Origin: JBPOFM01 sp038259855
GTDB lineage: Bacteria > Bacteroidota > Bacteroidia > Flavobacteriales > Flavobacteriaceae
Reading direction: 5' to 3'
Assembly (NCBI GenBank): GCA_038259855.1
Contig: JBBSOJ010000049.1
Location: 1-15,356, forward strand
DNA length: 15,356 bases
Shown: piece after piece, positions 1 through 8,900 of the stretch
Position numbering within the stretch: position 1 is the stretch's first letter
Layout of the letters: each line of letters opens with the position of its first letter
Notes under the pieces: generated by a model
Database searches by the model: none
What the model saw: the letters and a program-made list of their open reading frames with translations, nothing else
What the model was told of the DNA's origin: nothing
Translations under genes and position numbers: made by a program

Positions 1-1
1 A

Positions 2-58
2 AACTTATCAAGAGAAGAATTGGGTGTACTTTGCATGTTAAAGGAAAAACTTGACTAG
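2..58 (+). CDS. Possible C-terminal tail of an unidentified gene, cut by the left edge
   Basis: Reading from base 2, an open frame runs off the left edge and ends at a TAG at 56-58. It encodes 18 residues, NLSREELGVLCMLKEKLD, a charged, leucine-rich stretch that looks like an amphipathic helical C-terminus. The next plausible terminator on this strand lies just downstream (72-111), which fits a gene ending here. The fragment is too short to assign to a family, and an open stretch of this length can occur by chance. If real, the gene converges on the amylase operon and is not obviously part of the PUL. Confidence 0.3.
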   Translation, partial: NLSREELGVLCMLKEKLD

Positions 59-71
59 ATCACATAGGATA

Positions 72-111
72 GAACGGAAGTTAAGTACCGTTCAATTATA
101 ATTTTTTTTTT
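72..111 (+). terminator. Weak candidate intrinsic terminator for the left-edge gene
   Basis: GAACGG (72-77) and CCGTTC (88-93) form perfect 6-bp arms around a 10-nt loop. They are followed by an AT-only stretch and ten T residues at 102-111. The eight bases between stem and T-run are more than usual for an intrinsic terminator, so this is tentative. Its place 14 bases after the candidate stop at 58 supports it. Confidence 0.38.
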
Positions 112-304
112 ATATCATATGGCTTCGGACCACTATTTGAGGTAAAAAGAGGAGGTCTCTTCGGTATCAGTTAATTGACATAAACGATCGTATTGTGTGA
201 GATCTCATCTTATTTTAAACATTGCGGAAAATAAAAGGAATCGCAGTCGCGTGAGTCTATCAAAAGTTTACCTGTGAATCGATTTGATAGTTTAATATGA
301 CGCC

Positions 305-338
305 AAAAAAAAGCCTTTCAAAAATTCGAAAGGCTTTT
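305..338 (-). terminator. Strong intrinsic terminator after the amylase gene
   Basis: AAAAGCCTTTC (309-319) and GAAAGGCTTTT (328-338) are perfectly complementary over 11 bp with an 8-nt loop. Read on the minus strand, the stem runs straight into eight T residues (complement of A305-312). It begins 26 bases beyond the amylase stop codon, so it is the expected end of the susC-amylase transcript. Confidence 0.9.
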
Positions 339-364
339 CGGCTAATTTAAAATGAATAGTAGTC

Positions 365-3238
365 TTACAATTTTACCAATTTTGTGGTTAATTGTTGACC
401 TTCAGAATTTTTAATAGTCACCAAATAGATGCTATTTTTTAAATCTGAAATGTCAAATGCATCGTTTTTGGTGAAACTCCCTTTAAAGGTTTTGATCAAT
501 TTTCCTGTAATATCATAAATAGTTAAATCCTCAACCGATTGATTAATATTAAAGGTGTTGGTTACTGGGTTAGGGTAGATCTTAAATTTAGAACTGCTTA
601 CGACATCGTTCACACTTAATACGGAGGATGCGTTACCATACATTTTAAATTGTCCAGGAGCAATAGCAATTGCACTGGCCGTATTGGTAACAGATAGCGT
701 AGTGGCACCTGTGGGGTCCATCAAATCGTACCACACACCTGTGTTAGGGAAGTTTGGTACTACATTTTGGCTTACCACATCAAAATTGGTAAGGATCACT
801 ACATTTTTAAGTTGTGACGCAGGCAAAGCATTGTCAAAAACATACACTTTTGGAGTAAGTGTGTTGCCAGAATTAATATCATAATCGCCTTCGAAGACAG
901 CTTCATCTTTTTTCAGTTGAATCATTCTAGACCAATCGTTATAAATTTTGCTTCTTTCCGTATCTCCAAGCCAGTTCTCGGTCCATTGTGGTTGCGGTTT
1001 GGTATCTAATTTGCAATCCCCATCGCTACCTCCCGGTAGATTCACAGAACCGTTGTTACATGTAAAAATAGAGTTCTCCATTCCTAGCTCTCCAAAATGC
1101 CAAATCATTTTAGGTCCTGGCACAGGAATGGTAACAGCGCCAAGCGCTGACATTCTTGACAATGAGATGTCTAGATCTCTCACATTATGAGAGGTATTAG
1201 AGTTGTTTCCAAATGTTAAATTTCTATACATCAATCGTTCTTCGTCATGGCTTTCTGCATAACCAATGACGCGTGGTCCTAAAAATTGTGAACGAGACTT
1301 ATGGCCAACACCTGCAATATTATTGTTGGAATTGAATCCCATGGTCAATTGATTGTAAGGATCTGTCATTTTACCCCACATCATGATGCCTTTTCCTTCA
1401 TCAAATTTATAATTGGCCCATTCTTTTTCTTCATTTTCAGTTCCCAAATGTTCAAAAATCACATAATGATCATCATCTAACGACCAAGAATAATCAGCAT
1501 AAGCTTTAAGAATGTCAACTCTATCTTGCTGGTAACCATTGGTACAACCTTCGTTACTACCAGTACAGTTTTGAGTAAATCCTTTGGTTAGATCCCAACG
1601 AAATCCATCAATTTTGAATTCTTCAACCCAATGCTTAACGACACGTTCTACATAAGCTTGAGTTAAGGGTTGTTGATGATTAAAATCATCACCGACACTA
1701 TAGGAATGTCTGGCAGTTTGGTTAAAATAAGGACTTTCCGCACTTGGACCACCCCAACCATCACCGTCAGGATCATTCATCCACATACGTACCATTGGAT
1801 TTCTACCAAAAGCATGATTTAAGGCGACATCAAGAATGACTGCGATGCCATTTTGATGGCACAGATCGACAAATTCCTTAAACTTATTTTCAGTTCCGTA
1901 ATATTTATCCAATGCCATGTGGAATGCCGTGTTATAGCCCCAACTTTCATTGCCTTCATATTCCATGATAGGCATTAACTGTATAGCGTTGATATTTAAA
2001 TTTTTAAAATAATCTATTTTATCGATGAGTGATTGATAGTTACGATTGGCATCAAAGTCTCTGATTAAAACCTCATAGATCACTAAATCTTCTTTTTTAG
2101 GTTTCGTAAAATTTGTGACTTGCCAATTGTATGGTGTTTCGCCTGTTTTCAAAACAGTAACTTCGCGTTCTTGTCCGGCTGGGAAAGCTGGTATGTTAGG
2201 ATAAGAAACTGCGGAAATGCCTGAATCATCAAAAGGTGATAATACCAATGTAGAATATGGATCTGCAGTCTTCACCAACATCGGAGAATTAGCAATAGGC
2301 GTTTGATCTACAACCCAATATTGGTAGGTATTCGTTTCACCGGCCACAAGACCTGTAATGTCCAACCAAAATTTACCCGTTGCGGCATCTTTTTTCATGG
2401 CATAAGCAGCGTTAGGCTGATAATTATTAAAACTACCTGCTACATATACAAAATCCTTCAAAGGAGCCGATAAGACTAGGGTTGCACTTGTAGGTGATGT
2501 GTAATTGATTCCATCAACCAGTCCTTCGGCCAAACTTTGCGTATTGTCACCAGGATTTACAATGGCCATGAATGTTTTTGTGATGGTTGTACCCGATTGG
2601 GTCACTTCCAGTTCGTAATTTTGGTTAGACGTGATGTTAGTATGCGTAAATGAATAATTTGAAGTTGCCGCATTAGAATCGAGTGTTATACCATTCGCTT
2701 TTAGAACATAGCTGGCAGTTCCTCCAGAATTGCTTGCAGCAATATTCAAACTACCGCCAGAGCTTAAAATGGTTGTGCTATTTTGTTGTGGTGTTGTTAA
2801 AGTCGCTTGAAAGGCGCCGACGTTGACAAGAATATCTTGACTCTTTTTATCTCCTGTACCATTTTTAGCTTTAATAAGAAAGCCGATACGTCCAATACCA
2901 GTTCGTTGATAGAACGTGGTCGGAACAAAAGAGATCGTATACGTATCAGAACCTCCGTTATAAGTCAATCGATTTGTTTCATTTGAATTGGTCCATTCTC
3001 CGTTGGTTGGAGAATTCATGATGTTTTCATTGTTGACATCAAAAGACCAAGCCCAAAGGTATAATGTATTGCCAGTTAATCCCCACGCGGATTCATTAAT
3101 ACTGCTTCCATTAAAAGTAAGCGTCACCGTTTCCGTTTCCTCAAAAGTAGTAGGCGAGACAGAATACGTCACTGTTTGCTGTTGAGCAAAACAAAAGGTC
3201 GTTAAAAAGGAAAAAATTAAAAAGATAAAGTTTTTCAT
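365..3238 (-). CDS. Secreted GH13 alpha-amylase with T9SS C-terminal sorting domain
   Basis: This 957-residue protein is predicted to hydrolyse alpha-1,4-glucan outside the cell. Residues 1-18 are a signal peptide ending CFA-Q. Residues 20-141 and 142-230 look like beta-rich modules of unknown or Ig-like type, and 240-340 resembles a CBM48/E-set module (YVAGSFNNYQP, YQYWVVD). The catalytic barrel spans about 383-780: region I DVALNH (470-475), region II GFRWDL with nucleophile D549, region III VIFEHLG with acid/base E596, and region IV ESHDE with D665. DPDGDG (489-494) is a DxDxDG pattern that could bind calcium. The tail from 884 (KFKIYPNP to TTKLVKL) is a type A T9SS sorting domain, so the enzyme should be exported across the outer membrane and released or surface-attached. 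It takes the place of the lipoprotein SusG of Bacteroides. It lies 65 bp after susE with a terminator-like hairpin between. Exact specificity (amylase versus pullulanase or mixed) is not fixed by sequence. Confidence 0.92.
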   Translation of the reverse strand: MKNFIFLIFSFLTTFCFAQQQTVTYSVSPTTFEETETVTLTFNGSSINESAWGLTGNTLYLWAWSFDVNNENIMNSPTNGEWTNSNETNRLTYNGGSDTYTISFVPTTFYQRTGIGRIGFLIKAKNGTGDKKSQDILVNVGAFQATLTTPQQNSTTILSSGGSLNIAASNSGGTASYVLKANGITLDSNAATSNYSFTHTNITSNQNYELEVTQSGTTITKTFMAIVNPGDNTQSLAEGLVDGINYTSPTSATLVLSAPLKDFVYVAGSFNNYQPNAAYAMKKDAATGKFWLDITGLVAGETNTYQYWVVDQTPIANSPMLVKTADPYSTLVLSPFDDSGISAVSYPNIPAFPAGQEREVTVLKTGETPYNWQVTNFTKPKKEDLVIYEVLIRDFDANRNYQSLIDKIDYFKNLNINAIQLMPIMEYEGNESWGYNTAFHMALDKYYGTENKFKEFVDLCHQNGIAVILDVALNHAFGRNPMVRMWMNDPDGDGWGGPSAESPYFNQTARHSYSVGDDFNHQQPLTQAYVERVVKHWVEEFKIDGFRWDLTKGFTQNCTGSNEGCTNGYQQDRVDILKAYADYSWSLDDDHYVIFEHLGTENEEKEWANYKFDEGKGIMMWGKMTDPYNQLTMGFNSNNNIAGVGHKSRSQFLGPRVIGYAESHDEERLMYRNLTFGNNSNTSHNVRDLDISLSRMSALGAVTIPVPGPKMIWHFGELGMENSIFTCNNGSVNLPGGSDGDCKLDTKPQPQWTENWLGDTERSKIYNDWSRMIQLKKDEAVFEGDYDINSGNTLTPKVYVFDNALPASQLKNVVILTNFDVVSQNVVPNFPNTGVWYDLMDPTGATTLSVTNTASAIAIAPGQFKMYGNASSVLSVNDVVSSSKFKIYPNPVTNTFNINQSVEDLTIYDITGKLIKTFKGSFTKNDAFDISDLKNSIYLVTIKNSEGQQLTTKLVKL

Positions 3239-3254
3239 AGCTGAAATTGGTTTT

Positions 3255-3289
3255 AAAAAAAGGGCTGAACCTTATCGGTCAGCCCTTTT
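3255..3289 (-). terminator. Terminator-like hairpin between susE and the amylase gene
   Basis: AAAAGGGCTGA (3258-3268) pairs perfectly with TCAGCCCTTTT (3279-3289), and CC/GG inside can extend the stem past one bulged base. On the minus strand the stem is followed by seven T residues (complement of A3255-3261), giving a full intrinsic-terminator signature. It sits 14 bases after the susE stop and 16 bases before the amylase start. It could end most susCDE transcripts, leaving the amylase to read-through, or protect the 3' end of a processed message. Confidence 0.85.
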
Positions 3290-3303
3290 GTGATTAGTAT
3301 AGG

Positions 3304-4416
3304 TTATTGTAATGTCGCAGTATAAGTGTACATTCTTGGATTGCTTAAATCCAATTCAATCAAATAGGTTCCTGCTTCGGCTACTGACATATTTCCAGCA
3401 CCGTATTCTAAAGTACCGTCTCCACCATCATCTCCGAAATTTAAATCCCAGCCATCGTTTGCTCTAAATTTAAATTCATTACCATCCGCTACTAACGCGA
3501 TGGTGATTTCCCATTTTTTGGTATCTGGGTTGTAAGTCATATCTTGATCTTGAACGCCGTTATCTGGCCAACCAAGTGGTGTAGCATTACCGGTAATTGC
3601 CCATGAAGTAAGTTCTGAACTATACGTAAGAAGTTCAGTATTTGCTTTCATAAGATAAAACCCTTCTGGCAGTGATTCACAATTAACCTCTCCCTCTTGT
3701 AATAAAATGCCTGTAAACGTACCGTCATCACCATAATCATTTGAAAAATCGATATTGGTTGGTAAGAATTTATAACCTTCAGTCGATGCTGCCATGTATA
3801 CAAATCCTTCAAAATCAGATGTTGTCATTGAACTAGCAGCTAATGGTACTGCGTCTGTTGCAGTCCAATTACTTCCGTATCCACTGCTTCCTAAAAATTG
3901 TCCTACAACGTATAATTTTGGCAATTGTGGAGTTTCATCTGAAGCTTCAGGTAATACCAACATCAATGTTTGAATAGGTGAGAAGACATCAAGGCCACCA
4001 TTGCCTAAATATGCTCTTACTCTGACAAAAACGTCCCCCATATTTGGAGCATCAGTATCAGCATCGTTGTCCAAACCAGCAGCCATAGCAAGTTCTAATA
4101 ATTGTCCAACAGTCACAGCAATTTCATTTTCAGACGTTGTTCCTAGAGTTTCAGCATCGCTGAAATCGCCAGTAATTGATCTTTCTAAATCGTAAGTTAT
4201 TGTTGTTGGTGCTTCGAAATCTGGAGTATTCCATGTAAAACGCTCTCCAAGATTAGTGCTTGTAGCAGACGTTAATATGTATTCCGAAGAAAAAGAATTT
4301 GAAAAGCTGAATGCAGCGGGTTCACTTGCAACGAATGTTAATTCGTCGTCTTCTTGACAAGAATTAAAGCCGATTGCAGTAACGATCAGTACTAATAAAA
4401 TTTTAATTTTTTTCAT
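3304..4416 (-). CDS. susE: SusE-like starch-binding outer-membrane lipoprotein
   Basis: This 370-residue protein is predicted to bind maltooligosaccharides on the cell surface beside SusC/SusD. The lipoprotein signal ends GFNSC with the lipidated cysteine at C20. The next residues, QEDDE, closely match the QKDDE-type lipoprotein export signal described in Capnocytophaga, so surface display is likely. Residues 25-155 match the SusE N-terminal region (a beta-sandwich with YDLERS and VFVRVRAYL). Two carbohydrate-binding repeats follow, at about 166-265 (KLYVVGQFLG, GYKFLP, DYGDDG) and 270-370 (SWAITGNATPLGW, EFKFRAN, NFGDDG, YLIELDL). The paired FxF/YGDDG-type pattern is typical of SusE/SusF C-terminal domains. 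It follows susD by 19 bp, in the same operon. With two C-terminal modules it is SusE-like; no separate susF is present. Confidence 0.9.
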   Translation of the reverse strand: MKKIKILLVLIVTAIGFNSCQEDDELTFVASEPAAFSFSNSFSSEYILTSATSTNLGERFTWNTPDFEAPTTITYDLERSITGDFSDAETLGTTSENEIAVTVGQLLELAMAAGLDNDADTDAPNMGDVFVRVRAYLGNGGLDVFSPIQTLMLVLPEASDETPQLPKLYVVGQFLGSSGYGSNWTATDAVPLAASSMTTSDFEGFVYMAASTEGYKFLPTNIDFSNDYGDDGTFTGILLQEGEVNCESLPEGFYLMKANTELLTYSSELTSWAITGNATPLGWPDNGVQDQDMTYNPDTKKWEITIALVADGNEFKFRANDGWDLNFGDDGGDGTLEYGAGNMSVAEAGTYLIELDLSNPRMYTYTATLQ

Positions 4417-4435
4417 GATTTATTTTTATTTGAAA

Positions 4436-5974
4436 TTAATAACCAGGGTTTTGTTGTAAGTTTAAATTAGCTTGCAATGCTTGTTCAGGAATTGGAAATA
4501 AATCGTAGAATGAAGGAATAGCCACACCATTTTGAGCATTACCTTTCCAAGGCCATAAGTACGATCCTCCCGTAAATTTTCCGAAACGAATTAAATCGGT
4601 TCTTCTGTGACCTTCTAAATTCAATTCTCTTGCTCTCTCATCTAAAATAAAATCTAGAGTAATTTGAGCTTCATTTATGTTACCGGCATTAGCTCTTGCT
4701 CTCACAAGGTTGACGTAATTTACGGCGTCACTCATGTTGGCTCCAGCCGCACCTCTTGCTGCTAATTCAGCATACATAAGATACACGTCGGCTAACCTAT
4801 AAAGTGGAAAGTCTGTTGGAGAAAATTGCGTAGCAGTTGAGGTCCCTGTAAAGGCGGTATTTCTAAATTTAACAGCAGGGTAACCATCAGTCCATGTTCT
4901 ATAATCTGTCATTTCATAATTGTGACCTTCAGTCCAAAATATGTCTGCGCGTTCATCTGTAGTCGTCTCCAAATCTCCATATAGTCCGTACCATGCTTCA
5001 GTAGCACGGTGACCTTGCCAACCTTCCGTTGCTCCAAACTCTACGATTGGAATCGTGTCAGGACTTAAATTTCCATTGACTAAATAGGTAGTGTTTCCAA
5101 AACTTTGACTTGTTACAGCATCAGCTATAAGTGGAAAAATGATTTCTGAAGTCGTATTGTTGTCTGCAGAGAACAGTTGTATAAAGTTTGGGGTTAGAGT
5201 ATAGCTCCCTTCATTTATAATCTTATTGACGTAAACTAATGCGTCATCATACCTAGCGGTTCCAGTATAAACTTGTGCGTTTATATACAGTTTTGCTAAT
5301 AACATGTCAACCACAAATTTATTGGCTCTACCATACTCGCTTGTAACGGGCATTGTAGGCTCTATAGCTAAAAGTTCAGATTCCACATAATTGAATAATT
5401 CTTCTCTAGTCGCTTCAGGCAATGGTTGTGTCTGGCCTAAATTATCTTCTGTCGCAAGAACACCTTTACCGAAGGCATCAATCACATAAAAATAAGCGAG
5501 TGATCTTAAAAATCTAGTTTCACCTCTAATCACCTCACTATTAGGGAATTCAGAGTTATTCAATACCTGAATCAAATTGTTACATTGTGGAATAGTGTAA
5601 TAGGCTCGATTGTATAAATATCGAAAAAATTTATTGTTACCGTCCCAATCTGATGTGGTAGTCAATTGGTCAAGACCATCATCTCCCCAACGATTTTTCA
5701 TACCGTCGGCAGTAAAATCCTGAAGATTGATAATTCCCCTTAAGAAAGGTGATTCACCTGGATCGTCGCTGATATCTGAACTGCCTGGGCCATTCGGTCC
5801 AGACAAGGCAAAAGAAGCGTACAATCTAGATACGATACCCGTGATCGCTCCGGGATCCTGCGCAAGCAGTTCATCCAACGTGAGCTGAACTTGGGGTTCT
5901 GTGTTCAAGTCGTCTGTACAGGATACAATGCCTAACATTGTAAACCCAATAATTGTTAAAATTGCTTTTTTCAT
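4436..5974 (-). CDS. susD: SusD/RagB-family surface glycan-binding lipoprotein
   Basis: The 512-residue product is the lid-like surface lipoprotein that captures glycan and delivers it to the SusC channel. The signal peptide ends LGIVSC with the lipid-modified cysteine at C19, followed by the acidic TDDLNTEP typical of SusD proteins. The N-terminal TPR-like helical region includes RFLRSLAYFYVIDAFG (the usual 'R-x-x-R-A-x-x-Y' helix). The C-terminal signature at 445-464 (DERARELNLEGHRRTDLIRF) and the ending DLFPIP-to-NPGY are diagnostic of RagB/SusD. Length is normal for the family. It starts 11 bp after the susC stop, so the two are co-transcribed. Starch or maltodextrin specificity is inferred from its neighbours, not from binding residues. 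Confidence 0.95.
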   Translation of the reverse strand: MKKAILTIIGFTMLGIVSCTDDLNTEPQVQLTLDELLAQDPGAITGIVSRLYASFALSGPNGPGSSDISDDPGESPFLRGIINLQDFTADGMKNRWGDDGLDQLTTTSDWDGNNKFFRYLYNRAYYTIPQCNNLIQVLNNSEFPNSEVIRGETRFLRSLAYFYVIDAFGKGVLATEDNLGQTQPLPEATREELFNYVESELLAIEPTMPVTSEYGRANKFVVDMLLAKLYINAQVYTGTARYDDALVYVNKIINEGSYTLTPNFIQLFSADNNTTSEIIFPLIADAVTSQSFGNTTYLVNGNLSPDTIPIVEFGATEGWQGHRATEAWYGLYGDLETTTDERADIFWTEGHNYEMTDYRTWTDGYPAVKFRNTAFTGTSTATQFSPTDFPLYRLADVYLMYAELAARGAAGANMSDAVNYVNLVRARANAGNINEAQITLDFILDERARELNLEGHRRTDLIRFGKFTGGSYLWPWKGNAQNGVAIPSFYDLFPIPEQALQANLNLQQNPGY

Positions 5975-5985
5975 AGTTGTTTTTA

Positions 5986-8900
5986 TTAAAAATCGAAATT
6001 AATTCCTAGCGTGTAAATGGTTGGTCTAGGATAAAAATTGCCATCTATTCCTCCAAAATTTTCAGGATCTTGACCTGAATAATCTGTTATCAAGAAGGGA
6101 TTGGTAACTGCTCCATAAAAACGAACACTACCATCTTTTATAATGTTGTTGAATCTATGACCCAACGCAATATTATCACATCTTAAAAATGACGCATCTT
6201 CCAAGAAATAGTCGGAAAACTGCACATTGCCTATCACATTGTTAAAAACTGGATTGGCCGCCCCGTCATAAAAGTTGAGCACGTTTGTAATACTTGTGTT
6301 ATTTGTAGGCAATGCGCTTTCGATAAAGCCATAATTCAATTTGTTTAAATTATATACATTACCACCTATTTGACCTCTGAAGTTTGCACTCAAATCCCAG
6401 TTATTATAATCAAAATTTAGACCGAATCCAAAGGTCCAATTCGGAGCAATCTGCTCAAAATAGCGATCTTCATTGTTAATGATGTTATCACCATTTAAAT
6501 CTACGAAACTATTAGGGATAGGGTTTCCATTTGTATCATATACTTGTTTGAATATAAATGCACTACTAGGCTGTTGCCCAACCGCATTGAATAATAAAAA
6601 TGCTCCAGTACCACGCAATGTTCCACCTGCAGAAAGTAATTCTATATCATCAAGATCCGTAACTTCTGCTCTGTTGTATGCTATGTTTGAATTAATGCTA
6701 AACCCAAAATTTTCACTTACTACAGGGCGAATATTTAAATTCAATTCAAAACCTTCGCTTTCCGTTGCTCCAACGTTGTCTATAAAAGTATTGCTAAATG
6801 CCTGCCCTGGAGGAACCGGAACTCTTGCCAATAAATCGGTCGTTTCACGTTTGTAAATGTCAAAAGAACCTGATATAAAGTTATTTTTGAAGAAATCAAA
6901 GTCTATACCAGCATTATATGTTGTCGTTTTCTCCCAAGTCAAATTTGGGTTGAAAGGAAGTGCTGAATATAAAGATGATCCTGGCAAGTATTGACTGTTA
7001 TTATCACCAGCTATAAATAAGGGAATCGATGGATAAAATCCTACTGCTCCTGTAATATCTTGTTGTCCAGTTTCTCCATATCCCAATCTTACCTTAAGAC
7101 TATTAAGAACTTCAACATTCTTTAAAAACGATTCTTCTTTTACTTTCCAAGCGAAACCAGCAGCAGGGAAATAGCCCCAACGATTTTCTTCGGTAAATAA
7201 CGAAGATCCATCAGCTCTAAGCGTAAATGTAAACAGATACTTACCTGCAAGATCAAGATTGGCACGGCCAAAATAAGATTGAAGATTCAACACATTATAA
7301 TAACGATTGGTTGGGTTATCAGCATTCAGGGTAGGAATTCTTAAACCTGTTTCAGTATCATATTCAAAACGATCCTGGTTCCCATCATTTTTAAAATTCT
7401 GATAAGAATATCCAACTTGTACGTCAAACTTCTTAATGAATCCTTCATCAAAGTCTTTGGCATATTGCGTATAAGCGTCAAAAGTAGTATTTGTTATATG
7501 CTGACGTTCTCTGTAATTTACTCCTGGATTGAAAACAAATGCATCGTTTTCGTTATCAATACGATACGTGGCTAACGCATTTTCAGAATACGTTTCTTCA
7601 ATTTTCGATCGTGAAGCATCAAGACCAAGATTTACGACCGCTCTTAATTCTGGTAAAAAGGGCATGGTGTAATCGAATTCAGCGTTACCTAAAAAACGGA
7701 AAACACGCTCCGGACGTTCACGCTGCTCTAGCAAGGCTAGTGGATTTGCTTGTCCGTCAATAAGTCCATTATTTGTATTAGTATAATAACCTCCAAAAGG
7801 GTTATCTGGAGCACTGTTAAATACTGGTTTAGTAGGGTCAAACACAATTGCCCCAGCCAAAGCGCCATTGGCATCAATGGCATTTTTATCAGCAAACACT
7901 CCTTTTGCATTTAAGTCAACTTTCAAATTGTCTTTTAATAATAACGGTGTTAATCTAAAAGATGCGGTTACCCTTTCATAATCATCTGTTTTTACGACAC
8001 CTTCTGCATTCGTATATCCTATAGAAGCTCTGAATGGTAGTTTACCTAATAGATTCGCTCTTGCGCTAAAGTTGGTGTTTGAAGTAAAGGCCGTTCTGAA
8101 AACCGCATCTCTCCAATCAGTATTATACACTGATCTGCCATCTACTGTTTGAGCAACAGGTTCATTTGTAACAACAGAACCTGGCTCAACTCCTAAATTA
8201 GATACAAAATTTGGGTGATATTGTTGAATGAAGCGAACGTATTCATCACTTGTCATCATATCTAAGCCTTCACCAGCTGAATTAACAGACACATCTGTCG
8301 AAAAGTTATATTTAGGAGCACCTGATGTTCCTTTTTTAGTCGTAATGATAATAACACCATTGGAAGCTCGTGTACCATAAATGGCCGTTGCCGAAGCATC
8401 TTTCAAGATACTGAAACTTTCGATATCGTTCGGATTAACAAGCGTTAACGGGTTAGAAATACCAGCAGGATTGTCATTGCCAATCGGAACACCGTCAATA
8501 ACGATCAATGGATTGTTTTGAGCATTTAAAGAGGCTCCACCACGGATTCTAATATTTGGTGCAGAATCTGGAGATCCTCCATTAGTGGTGATTCTAACAC
8601 CAGCTGCCTTACCGGCCAATAATTGATCGGTAGAAATAATCGGTCCTTTATTAAAGTCTTTTTCTGTTACGATGTCTACAGAGCCCGTAGCATCCTCCTT
8701 TCTCACTGTACCATAACCGATAACTACCACTTCATCAAGCGCGGCAGCATCTTCAGCTAAAGTTACATTAATATTGGATTGCGTGGTTACGGATATTTCT
8801 TGTGTTTTGTATCCTATATAGGAAAACACCAAGACATCACCTGATTTAGCATTGATAGAATACCGACCATCAAAATCAGTAGTTGTACCTGTATTAGTCC

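Larger units (their letters stand above)
59..364. other. Non-coding convergent intergenic region
   Basis: No credible coding frame is present on either strand; the ATG at 119 gives only eight codons. Besides the two terminator candidates, the region has several short symmetric elements: ACGATCGT (184-191), TGAGATCTCA (198-207), and the inverted pair CTATCAAA (257-264) / TTTGATAG (283-290). No tRNA or known riboswitch could be recognised. It most likely separates two convergent transcription units; a small RNA is possible but unproven. Confidence 0.6.

Noticed and set aside
59..364. tRNA, riboswitch or CRISPR array in the left intergenic region
   Set aside because: I found no cloverleaf, no known riboswitch core and no regularly spaced direct repeats.
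6473..6856. Plus-strand open frame of 127 codons opposite susC
   Set aside because: It is antisense to the barrel region of a clear SusC, has low-complexity composition without family motifs, and is best explained as a shadow frame.
7539..7763. Plus-strand open frame of 74 codons inside susC
   Set aside because: It is antisense to conserved SusC sequence and resembles no known small protein.
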